64,000 bases of DNA, from positions 7,873,501 through 7,937,500 of the forward strand of contig NZ_CP071139.1 of NCBI RefSeq assembly GCF_017639205.1, read 5' to 3'. Every line of letters starts with the position of its first letter. Within the stretch, counting starts at the first letter, position 1. A program made the translations under genes and the position numbers. The notes beneath the pieces are model-generated. The model ran no database searches and was not told where the DNA came from. It saw nothing but the letters and a program-made list of their open reading frames with translations. This DNA comes from Streptomyces nojiriensis. Lineage in GTDB: Bacteria; Actinomycetota; Actinomycetes; Streptomycetales; Streptomycetaceae. Positions 30,101 through 42,100 of the stretch are shown piece after piece.

Positions 30101-33100
30101 CATCTCCTACTCCTTCGGCCTGGAGGGCCCGGCGGTCACCCTCGACACGGCCTGCTCCTCCTCGCTCGTCACCCTGCACCTCGCGGCCCAGTCGCTGCGC
30201 CGGGGCGAGTGCGCGATGGCCCTCGCGGGCGCCGTCACCATCATGTCGACGCCGGGCGCGTTCACCGAGTTCAGCCGCCAGCGCGGGCTCGCCTCGGACG
30301 GCCGCATCAAGGCGTTCGCCGCGGCCGCCGACGGCACGATCTGGTCCGAGGGCGTCGGCCTCCTGCTCCTGGAGCGGCTCTCGGACGCCCGCCGCAACGG
30401 TCACCCGGTCCTCGCGGTGGTCCGCGGCACGGCCGTCAACCAGGACGGCGCGAGCAACGGACTCACCGCCCCCAACGGCCCCTCGCAGCAGCGCGTCATC
30501 CGCGAAGCCCTCGCCGACGCCGGTCTGACCGCCGGGGACGTGGACGCCGTCGAGGCCCACGGCACGGGTACGCGGCTCGGCGACCCGATCGAGGCGCAGG
30601 CGCTGCTGGCCACCTACGGGCAGGACCGGCCGGCGGACCAGCCGCTGCTGCTCGGCTCCGTGAAGTCGAACATCGGGCACACGCAGGCCGTGGCCGGTGT
30701 CGCCGGTGTGATCAAGATGGTCATGGCGATGCGGCACGGCGTACTCCCGCAGACGCTCCACATCGACGAGCCGACCCCCTACGTGGACTGGTCGGCCGGA
30801 GACATCGAGCTCCTCACCGAGCAGCGCGCGTGGCCCGAGACCGGGCGCCCGCGCCGGGCGGGCATCTCGTCCTTCGGCTACAGCGGCACCAACGCCCACG
30901 CCGTCATCGAGCAGGCACCGCAGCACACGAGCGAACCGACGCCCGCGACCCCGGCCGGGCCGGGACTCCCAGTGCTGCCGTGGCTCGTCTCCGGCCGCAC
31001 CCCGTCCGCCCTGCGGGCCCAGGCGGAACGCCTGCACCCGGCCGCGGCCGACGCACTGGCGGAGTCCGGCACCCGGGGCGCACTCGACCTCGGCATCTCC
31101 CTCGCCACGCACCGCGCCGCGCTGGAACACCGCGCGGTCCTCATCGGCGCACCGTCGGACGGCGAGACCCTCCTCGGGCGCCTGGCGGCCCTGGCCGCCG
31201 GCGAGCAGGTGCCGGGGCTGGTGCGGGGCGCGGTGTCGGGTGGGGGACTGGCGTTCCTGTTCACGGGGCAGGGCAGCCAGCGCCTCGGGATGGGGCGTGA
31301 GCTGTACGACGCCTTCCCGGTGTTCGCGGCCGCGCTGGACGCGGTGTGCGAGCACTTCGACTCGCAGCTTGAACTGCCGCTGAAGGACGTCCTGTTCGGG
31401 GATGACGCGGCTGTGCTGGACCGTACGGAGTACACGCAGCCGGCGCTGTTCGCGGTCGAGGTGGCGCTGTTCCGGCTCGTCGAGAGCTGGGGTCTGCGGC
31501 CGGACTTCGTGTCCGGGCACTCGATCGGTGAGATCGCTGCCGCGCATGTGGCCGGGGTGTTCTCGCTGGAGGACGCGTGCGCGCTGGTGGCGGCCCGTGG
31601 CCGTCTGATGCAGGCGCTGCCGTCCGGTGGTGTGATGATCGCGGTGCAGGCGTCGGAGGACGAGGTTCTGCCGCTGCTCACGGACCGCGTGAGCATCGCG
31701 GCGATCAACGGCCCCCGGTCGGTGGTCATTGCGGGTGACGAGGACGCGGCGGTCGCGATCGCGGAGTCGTTCTCCGACCGCAAGTCCAAGCGGCTGACGG
31801 TCAGTCACGCATTCCACTCGCCGCACATGGACGGCATGCTGGAGGACTTCCGCCGGGTGGTGCAGGGGCTGTCGTTCGAGGCCCCGCGTATTCAGGTCGT
31901 GTCGAACCTGACAGGCTCGGTCGTCTCGGACGAGATGGGTTCGGCGGAGTTCTGGGTGCGGCACGTCCGTGAGGCGGTCCGCTTCCTCGATGGCGTCCGG
32001 GCTCTGGAAGCGGCCGGCGTGACGACGTTCGTGGAGCTGGGCCCGGACGGCGTGCTGTCCGCGCTCGCCCAGGACTGCCTGACCGGTGACGCGGACGTTG
32101 CGTTCGTCCCGGTCCTGCGCGCGGGCCGTGGTGAGCCGGAGACCGTGGTCACCGCCTTGGCGCAGGCTCATGTGCGGGGTGTGGAGGTGGACTGGTCCGT
32201 CTTCTTCGCCGGTACGGGCGCGGAGCGCGTGGACCTCCCGACGTACGCCTTCCAGCGGCAGCGCTACTGGCCGGAGACGATCCTGTCCGGCGCGGTCGTT
32301 GCAGCCGCGCCCGCCGTGGACGCGGTGGACAGCAGGTTCTGGGACGCCGTGGAGCGCGGCGATCTCACCTCGCTGGCGTCCGAACTGGAGGTGGACGGCG
32401 ACGCACGCTTCAGCGACCTCGTTCCCGCGCTGTCGGCATGGCGTCGGCAGGGCCAGGAGCAGTCCGAGATCGATGGCTGGCGCTACCGGGTGTCGTGGAA
32501 GCCGCTGACGGATGCCGTGGGCGCTGGCGCGCGGTTGTCGGGGCTGTGGCTGGTGGTGGTTCCCTCCGATGGCGTGGATGACGCGGTTGTGGTGGGTGCG
32601 CTGGCCGGGCGCGGCGCTGAGGTCCGCCGGGTTGTCGTCGAGGCTGACGTCGATCGTGCGGCTTTGGCTGGGCTGTTGTCTGGTGCGGGTTCTGTTGCTG
32701 GTGTGGTGTCGCTTCTGGCTTTGGATGAGGCTGCTGGGGTCGTCGCGACGGCTGGTTTGGTGCAGGCGTTGGGTGATGTCGGGGTGGAGGCGCCGCTGTG
32801 GTGCCTGACTCGTGGTGCGGTGAGTGTGGGCCGTTCTGACCGCCTGTCGTCGGCGGTCCAGGCTCAGACTTGGGGTCTCGGCCGTGTGGCTGCCCTTGAG
32901 GTTCCCGGGCGCTGGGGTGGTCTCGTCGACCTGCCTGAGGTGTGGGACGAGCGGGCGATGTCCCGTCTGGTGGGTGTGCTGGCTTCTGCTGGTGAGGACC
33001 AGGTCGCGGTGCGTTCGTCCGGTGTGTTCGGGCGTCGGCTGGTCCGTGCCGCGAGCGGCGGCACGGACTCATGGGCGCCGTCCGGGACCGTTCTGGTCAC

Positions 33101-36100
33101 GGGTGGTACGGGTGCTCTGGGTGGCCGGGTCGCTCGTTGGCTGGCCGGTGCGGGTGCCGAGCGTCTGGTGATGACCAGCCGTCGTGGCCTTGACGCTCCG
33201 GGTGCCGCCGAACTGGTGGCGGAGCTGTCCGGGCTGGGTGTTGAGGTGTCGGTCGTGGCGTGTGACGCCTCCGACCGGGATGCCCTGCGTGCGCTCCTGG
33301 AGGCTGAGGCCGACACGCTCACGGCGGTCGTTCACACGGCCGGGATCCTCGATGACGGTGTCCTCGACGCCCTCACCCCCGACCGCTTTGAGAGCGTGCT
33401 GCGGGCGAAGGCGACCTCCGCTCTCAACCTGCACGAGCTGACCGTCGAGCTTGGTATCGAGCTCTCCGCGTTCGTGCTGTTCTCCTCCATGAGCGGCACG
33501 ATCGGCGCTGCTGGCCAGGCCAACTACGCCGCCGCGAACGCCTACCTCGACGCCCTCGCCGAGCAGCGGCGCGCCGCCGGGCTGGCCGCTACCTCGATCG
33601 CGTGGGGCCCGTGGGCCGAAGGCGGTATGGCCGCCGACGAGGCCCTTGAGGCCCGGATGCGCCGGGGCGGTGTCCCGCCCATGAACGCCGATCTCGCGAT
33701 CACCGCGCTCCGGCAGGCCGTCGGCTCCGACGACGCGGCGCTGACGATCGTCGACTTCGACTGGGCGAAGTTCGTGCCCGGGTTCACGGCGGTACGCGCC
33801 GACAGGCTGCTCACCGATCTGCCGGAGGCCGAAGCCGTCATCCGCGCTTCCGAGCCCACGGGCGCCCGCACCGAGCGTTCGGGTTCGTCGCTCGCCGCGC
33901 ACCTCCGGAGCATGTCGGACAGCGACCGCGAGCCGTTCCTCCTCGACCTCGTGCGCACGCAGGTCGCCGAGGTTCTCGGGCACTCCGGTGCCCAGGACGT
34001 CGAGCCGGGACGGGCCTTCCGCGAGATCGGATTCGACTCGCTCACCGCCGTCGAACTCCGCAACCGCCTCGGCGCGGCCACCGAACTGCGGCTGCCGGCC
34101 ACGCTCGTCTACGACTACCCGACCCCGGCCGCACTCGCCGCCAACCTGCTCTCCGAACTCCTCGGCGCACAGGTCGAGGTGACCGGCCCGGTGGCCACGG
34201 CGATCGACGACGACCCCATCGCGATCGTCGCGATGAGCTGCCGCTTCCCCGGCGGGGTGCGCAACCCCGAAGACCTCTGGCAGCTGCTGGCCACCGGCTC
34301 GGACGCGATCTCGGACCTTCCCCTCGACCGCGGTTGGGACCTCGATGCCCTGTACGACGCCGACCCGAGCGCGCAGGGCACCTCGTACGCCCGTCAGGGC
34401 GGCTTCCTCTACGACGCCGCCGACTTCGACGCCGACTTCTTCGGGATCTCGCCGCGCGAGGCCCTCGCCATGGACCCCCAGCAGCGGCTCCTCCTGGAGA
34501 CCTCCTGGGAGGCCTTCGAGCGGGCCGGGATCGACCCCGAGACGCTGCGCGGCAGCCAGGCCGGCGTTTTCGTCGGCACCAACGGCCAGGACTACCTCTC
34601 CGTCCTCCTGGAGGAACCGGAGGGCCTTGAGGGGCACTTGGGCACGGGCAACGCCGCGAGTGTCGTGTCCGGCCGACTGTCGTACGTGTTCGGGCTGGAG
34701 GGCCCGGCGGTGACGATAGACACGGCGTGTTCGTCGTCGCTGGTCGCCCTGCACTGGGCGATCCAGGCCCTGCGCAACGGCGAGTGCTCGCTGGCGCTGG
34801 CCGGTGGCGTCACCGTCATGTCGACGCCCGGCACGTTCATCGAGTTCAGCCGCCAGCGCGGCCTGGCCGCAGACGGTCGTATCAAGGCGTTCGCCGCGGC
34901 TGCCGATGGTACGGGTTGGGGTGAGGGTGTCGGCATGCTGCTCGTGGAGCGGCTGTCGGACGCGCGCCGCAACGGTCACCCGGTTCTCGCGGTGGTCCGG
35001 GGTTCGGCGATCAACCAGGACGGTGCGAGCAACGGCCTGACCGCCCCCAACGGCCCCTCCCAGCAGCGGGTCATCCGACAGGCCCTCGCGAGCGCCGGCC
35101 TCTCGGCCGCCGAGGTCGACGCGGTCGAGGCACACGGCACGGGCACGACCCTGGGTGACCCCATCGAGGCGCAGGCGCTGCTGGCCACCTACGGCCAGGA
35201 CCGCGCGGCGGAACAGCCGCTGCTGCTGGGCTCCATCAAGTCCAACATCGGTCACACCCAGGCCGCCGCCGGCGTCGCGGGCGTCATCAAGATGGTGTTG
35301 GCCATGCAGCACGGGGTGCTGCCGCAGAGCCTCCACATCGACGAGCCGTCGCCGCAGGTGGACTGGGAGGCGGGCGACGTCGCCCTGCTCACCGAGCAGC
35401 GCGCGTGGCCCGAGACCGGGCGTCCGCGCCGGGCCGGTGTCTCGTCGTTCGGCTTCAGCGGCACCAACGCCCACACGATCATCGAGCAGGCGCCGCTGTC
35501 GCAGGCGGAGGAAGAGCCCGAGGACGCCGGGTCGGTGGATCCGGGCCTCCGGCCCCTGCCGCTGGTGATCTCGGCGAAGAGCGACGCGGGACTCCGCGCC
35601 CAGGCCGACAGCCTGCGCGAGCGGCTGCTCTCGGACCCCGCTCTCCGTCCGGCCGACGTCGGCAGGACGCTGGCGACCGGACGTTCGGCGTTCGGCGAGC
35701 GGGCGGCGGTGGTGGCCGCGGACCGTGAGGGTCTGCTGGCCGGCCTCGCGGCGCTGGCGGCGGGCGACGCGTCGGCGGGCGTGGTGAAGGGCTCGCCGGC
35801 CGGGGGGAAGACCGCCTTCCTGTTCACGGGGCAGGGCAGCCAGCGCCTCGCCATGGGGCGTGAGCTGTACGAGGCCCACCCGGTGTTCGCGGCCGCGCTG
35901 GACGCGGTGTGCGCGCGGTTCGACCTCGAACTGTCGCTGAAGGACGTCCTGTTCGGCGACGACGCGGCTGCGCTGGACCGTACGGAGTACACCCAGCCGG
36001 CGCTGTTCGCGGTCGAGGTGGCGTTGTTCCGGCTCGTCGAGAGCTGGGGCCTGAGGCCGGACTTCCTGTCAGGCCACTCGATCGGCGAGATCGCGGCCGC

Positions 36101-39100
36101 GCACGTCGCGGGTGTCTTCTCTCTGGACGACGCTTGCACGCTGGTGGCGGCCCGTGGCCGCCTGATGCAGGCACTGCCCGCCGGCGGGGCGATGATCGCC
36201 CTCCAGGCCTCGGAGGACGAGGTCCTGCCGCTGCTGACCGACCGGGTGAGCCTCGCGGCGGTCAACGGCCCACAGGCCGTTGTGATCGCGGGTGATGAGG
36301 ACGCGGCGGTCGCGATCGCGGAGTCGTTCGCCGACCGCAAGTCCAAGCGGCTGACGGTCAGCCACGCGTTCCACTCACCGCACATGGACGGCATGCTCGA
36401 CGCATTCCGCGAGGTCGTCGAAGGGCTGTCCTTCGGCGCCCCCCGCATCCCGGTCGTCTCCAACCTGACTGGTGCACTGGTCACCGGCGAGATGGCCTCG
36501 GCGGAGTTCTGGGTGCGGCACGTCCGCGAGGCGGTCCGCTTCCTCGACGGCATCCGCGCCCTGGAGGGCGCGGGCGTGACGACGTACGTCGAGCTCGGCC
36601 CCGACGGTGTTCTCTCGGCTCTCGGCCAGGAGTGCCTCAGCGTCGGCGGGGCGGCGTTCGCTCCCGTCGTACGGAAGGGCCGTCCTGAGACCGAGACGGC
36701 GATGGCCGCTCTGGCGCAGAGCCATGTCCGTGGGATCCACGTCGACTGGCAGGCGGTCTACGGAACGGGCGCCGTCCGGGTCGACCTGCCGACGTACGCC
36801 TTCCAGCGCCGGCGGTACTGGCCGGAGACGGCTCTCGTGCGACGCGGTGACGTGATCACTCGGTCGGACATCGACGGCTGGCGTTACCAGGTGTCGTGGA
36901 AGCCGCTGACCGTGTCGGGCGGGACGCTGGGTGGCGAGTGGGTCGTTGTCGCGGGCGAGGACGAGTCCTTGGCCGCTGGTGTGGTGGATGCGCTGGCCGG
37001 GGGTGGGGCTGAGGTCCGCCTGGTTGTTGTTGAGCCGGGTACGGATCGTGCGGCTCTGGCTGGGCTGTTGTCCGGTGCGGGTGCCGTCGCTGGTGTGGTG
37101 TCGCTGCTCGCGCTGGATGAGTCGGCCGGAGTCGTCGCCACGGCTGGTTTGGTGCAGGCGTTGGGTGATGCCGGGGTGGAGGCGCCGCTGTGGTGCCTGA
37201 CCCGTGGTGCGGTGAGTGTGGGCAGGTCGGATCGTCTGGTGTCGGCCGTCCAGGCTCAGGTCTGGGGTCTCGGCCGTGTGGCCGCTCTGGAGATTCCGGG
37301 GCGCTGGGGTGGTCTGGTTGACCTGCCTGAGGTGTGGGACGAGCGGGCGATGTCTCGCCTGGTGGGTGTGCTGGGCGGTGCTGGTGAGGACCAGGTCGCG
37401 GTGCGGTCGTCCGGGGTCTTCGGACGCCGGCTCGTACGGGCGACCGGTGGTGCTGCGTCCACGTCATGGACGCCGTCCGGCACCGTTCTGGTGACCGGTG
37501 GTACGGGTGCTCTGGGTGGCCGGGTCGCTCGTTGGCTGGCCGGTGCGGGCGCGGAGCGTCTGGTGCTGACCAGCCGTCGGGGCGCTGACGCTCCGGGTGC
37601 GGCTGAGCTGGTGGCGGAGCTGTCGGGGCTGGGTGTTGAGGTGTCGGTCGTGGCGTGTGACGCCTCCGACCGGGATGCCCTGCGCGTGCTGCTGGAGGCT
37701 GAGGCCGACACGCTCACGGCGGTCGTTCACACGGCCGGGATCCTCGATGACGGTGTCCTCGACGCCCTCACCCCCGACCGCTTTGAGAGCGTGCTGCGGG
37801 CGAAGGCGACCTCCGCTCTCAACCTGCACGAGCTGACCGTCGAGCTTGGTATCGAGCTCTCCGCGTTCGTGCTGTTCTCCTCCATGACCGGCACCATCGG
37901 TACCGCCGGCCAGGCCAACTACGCCGCCGCGAACGCCTACCTCGACGCCCTCGCCGAGCAGCGGCGCGCCGCCGGGCTGGCCGCCACCTCGATCGCGTGG
38001 GGTCCCTGGGCCGAAGGTGGCATGGCCGCCGACGAGGCGCTGGACGCCCGGATGCGGCGGGGTGGCGTGCCGCCCATGAACGCCGAATCGGCCATCGAGG
38101 CCCTTCACCGGGCCCTCGGCGCGAACGACACCGCCGTCACCGTCGTGGACGTGGACTGGGGCCGATTCGCCCCCGGCTTCACCGCCGTGCGCCCCAGCAG
38201 CCTCCTCGCCGAACTGCCCGAGGCCCGCAACGCCCTCGCCCCGCGCGCGGGCGACGGCGACGAAGGCCGGACCGGCGACAGGACGCCCGATGGCCGCCAC
38301 TCCCTCGTACAGCGGCTGGCGGGGCTCTCCGCCGCCGAGCGGGACCGGGCGCTGCTCGATCTCGTGCGCAAGGAGGTCGCCGCGGTCCTCGGCCACGCCG
38401 GCGCGGAGAGCGTCGGCGCGGGACGGGCGTTCAAGGAGCTCGGTTTCGACTCCCTGACGGCTGTCGAGCTGCGCAACCGCCTGGGTGCGGCCACCGGGCT
38501 CCGGCTCCCGGCCACGCTGATCTACGACTACCCGACCTCCGCCGACCTGGCGGAGCACCTGCTCGGCGAACTGCTCGGCACGGAGGCCGAGGTGGCCGCC
38601 CTCGCCCCGGTGGCGAGGGCCGTGGACGACGACCCGATCGCGATCGTCGCGATGAGCTGCCGCTTCCCGGGCGGTGTCCGCACCCCCGAGGACCTCTGGC
38701 AGCTGCTGGCCACCGGCGGCGACGCCATCGGTGAGTTCCCGGCCGACCGCGGCTGGGACGCCGAGTCACTGTTCGGGCCGCGGTCCGAGCAGGACACCTC
38801 CTACGCCCGTGAGGGTGGATTCCTCTACGACGTCGCGCAGTTCGACCCCGGCTTCTTCGGGATCTCGCCGCGCGAGGCCCTCGCCATGGACCCCCAGCAG
38901 CGGCTGCTCCTGGAGACCTCCTGGGAGGCCTTCGAGCGGGCCGGTATCGACCCGTCGTCGATGCGCGGCACGCAGGCCGGCGTGTTCGTCGGCACCAACG
39001 GCCAGGACTACCTCTCGCTCGTGCTCAACTCCGCCGACGGAGGCGACGGGTTCATGAGCACCGGCAACTCCGCGAGCGTCGTCTCCGGGCGGCTCTCCTA

Positions 39101-42100
39101 CGTGTTCGGTCTCGAAGGCCCGGCCGTCACCGTCGACACCGCGTGCTCGGCGTCGCTCGTGGCCCTGCACCTCGCGGTGCAGGCGCTCCGGAGCGGCGAG
39201 TGCTCGATCGCTCTCGCCGGCGGTGTCACCGTGATGTCCACGCCGGGGGCGTTCGTCGAGTTCAGCCGACAGGGCGGGCTCGCCGCCGACGGCCGTATCA
39301 AGGCGTTCGCGGCGGCTGCCGACGGTACGGGCTGGGGCGAGGGTGTCGGCATGCTGCTCGTGGAGCGGCTGTCGGATGCCCGGCGCAACGGTCACCCGGT
39401 GCTCGCGGTGGTCCGGGGTTCGGCGATCAACCAGGACGGTGCGAGCAACGGTCTGACGGCGCCCAACGGCCCCTCTCAGCAGCGGGTCATCCGCCAGGCC
39501 CTGGCGAGTGCGGGTCTGTCGGCCGCCGAGGTGGACGCGGTGGAGGCGCACGGTACGGGTACCCGGCTCGGGGATCCGATCGAGGCGCAGGCGCTGCTGG
39601 CGACGTACGGCCAGGAGCGTCCGGGCGACCAGCCGCTCCTGCTGGGCTCCATCAAGTCCAACATCGGTCACACGCAGGCCGCCGCCGGTGTCGCTGGCGT
39701 CATCAAGATGGTGCTCGCAATGCAGCACGGGGTGCTCCCGCAGACCCTGCACGTCAACGAGCCCACCCCGCACGTCGACTGGACGGCGGGCGACATCGCC
39801 CTCCTCACCGAGCAGCGCGCGTGGCCGGAGACCGGCCGTCCGCGCCGGGCCGGCATCTCCTCCTTCGGCGTGAGCGGTACGAACGCGCACACCATCCTGG
39901 AGCAGGCACCGGAGGTCCCCGAGGCGGTGGAGGCCGCGAGCCCCGCCCCGTGGCCGTGGATCCTGTCGGGCAGGACCGAAGCCGCCCTGCGTGACCAGGC
40001 GGTCCGACTCCTGGCGCACCTCGCCGGGGACGGCGAGCCGCGTCCGGTGGACGTCGGCCACTCGCTCGCGACCGGCCGGGCGCTGCTCGACCACCGCGCC
40101 GTGCTCGTGGCGGGGGAGCGGGAGGAGTACCGCGAGGCGCTGACCGCGCTGGCTGCGGGCGACTCCGCCGCCGCAGTCACCCGTGGCGTGGCGGGCGCCG
40201 AACAGCAGGTGGCGTTCCTGTTCACCGGGCAGGGCAGCCAGCGGCTCGGGATGGGGCGTGAGCTGTACGACGCTCACCCGGTGTTCGCGGACGCGCTGGA
40301 CGGGATCTGCGCCCACATGGACGCGCACCTCGAACTGCCGCTGAAGCAGGTGCTGTTCGACGTTGAAGCGGAGCTGCTGGACCGTACGGGGTACACGCAG
40401 CCCGCGTTGTTCGCGGTCGAGGTGGCGCTGTTCCGGCTCGTGGAGAGCTGGGGTCTGCGGCCGGACTTCCTGTCCGGGCATTCCATCGGTGAGATCGCCG
40501 CGGCGCACGTGGCCGGGGTGTTCTCCCTGGAGGACGCCTGCACGCTGGTCGCGGCCCGCGGCCGCCTGATGCAGGAACTGCCGTCCGGCGGCGTGATGAT
40601 CGCCGTCCAGGCCTCGGAGGAGGAGATCCTGCCGCTGCTGACGGACCGTGTCAGCATCGCGGCCGTCAACGGTCCGCTGTCGGTCGTGGTGGCCGGTGAC
40701 GAGGATGCGGCGGCCGCGGTCGCGGCCGCGTTCCCCGACCGCAAGTCCAAGCGGCTCACCGTGAGCCACGCGTTCCACTCGCCGCACATGGACGGCATGC
40801 TGGCCGACTTCCGCAAGGTCGCCGAGGGGATCACGTACGGCAGCCCCCGCATCCCGGTCGTCTCCAACCTGACCGGCGTCCTCGTCACTGACGAGATGGG
40901 CTCCGCCGACTTCTGGGTCCGCCACGTCCGCGACGCCGTCCGCTTCCTCGACGGCATCCGCGCCCTCGAAGCCGCCGGGGTGACGACGTACGTCGAGCTC
41001 GGCCCCGACGGCGTGCTCTCCGCCCTCGCCCAGGACTGTGTGACGGCGGACGCCACGTTCGTGCCCCTGCTCCGCAAGGGACGGGCCGAAGCCGAGACGC
41101 TCGTCACCGCCCTCGGGCGGGCCCACGTCCACGGCGTCACCGTCGACTGGTCGGCCTTCTACTCCGGTTCCGGCGCCCGGCGCGTCGACCTGCCCACGTA
41201 CGCCTTCCAGCACGAGCGTTACTGGGTCGACTCGTTCGTCGCGCCGGAGGACGCCGCCTCGCTCGGCGTCGAGCCGGCCGGGCACCCCCTGCTCGGCGCG
41301 GCGGTCGAGCTTCCGGACACGGGCGGGTTCCTGTTCACCGGCCGGCTCTCCCGCCGTACGCACCCGTGGCTGGCCGATCACGTCGTGGCCGACTCGGTGG
41401 TCGTGCCCGGCGCGGCCTTCGTCGAACTGGCCCTGCGGGCCGGGGACGAGGCCGGATGCGGGCAGGTGCGGGAGCTGGCCCTGGAGGCGCCGCTCGTGCT
41501 CCCCGAGGACGGGGCCGTACAGCTCCGGCTCACCGTGGGCGGCGCGGACGACGACGGACGCCGCTCCGTGCAGGTGCACAGCCGTCCGGAGGCGACCGAC
41601 GGCGACGCCCCGGACGGCGCGGCCTGGTCCCGGCACGCCACCGGGTTCCTCACGGCGACCGGTGAAACGGCCGCCGCCGACGCCACCGGGCCGTGGCCGC
41701 CCACCGGCGCCGAGGAAGTCTCCACCGAGGCGGTCTACGACCGGCTCACGGCGGCCGGGCTCCACCACGGGCCCGCTCTGAAGACCCTGACCCGGGTCTG
41801 GGTGCGGGGCGACGAGGTCTTCGCGCAGGCACGGCTGTCCGGTGAACCGCACGCCCCGACGGGCGGGTTCGCCCTTCACCCGGCGCTGCTCGACACCGCC
41901 GTGCAGGCGCTGGCGGCCGTGGGCGCCGCCGGCCGCGAGCCGCTGACCTGGCACGGAGTACGGCTGCACGCGGCCGGAGCGGACGCGCTGCGCCTGCGGA
42001 TCACCCCCGACGGCACGGACACCGTGTCCGTCGAGCTGGCCGACGAGCAGGGCGCGCCCGTCGCGTCGGTCGAGGCCCTGGTGACCCGGCACATCGACGT

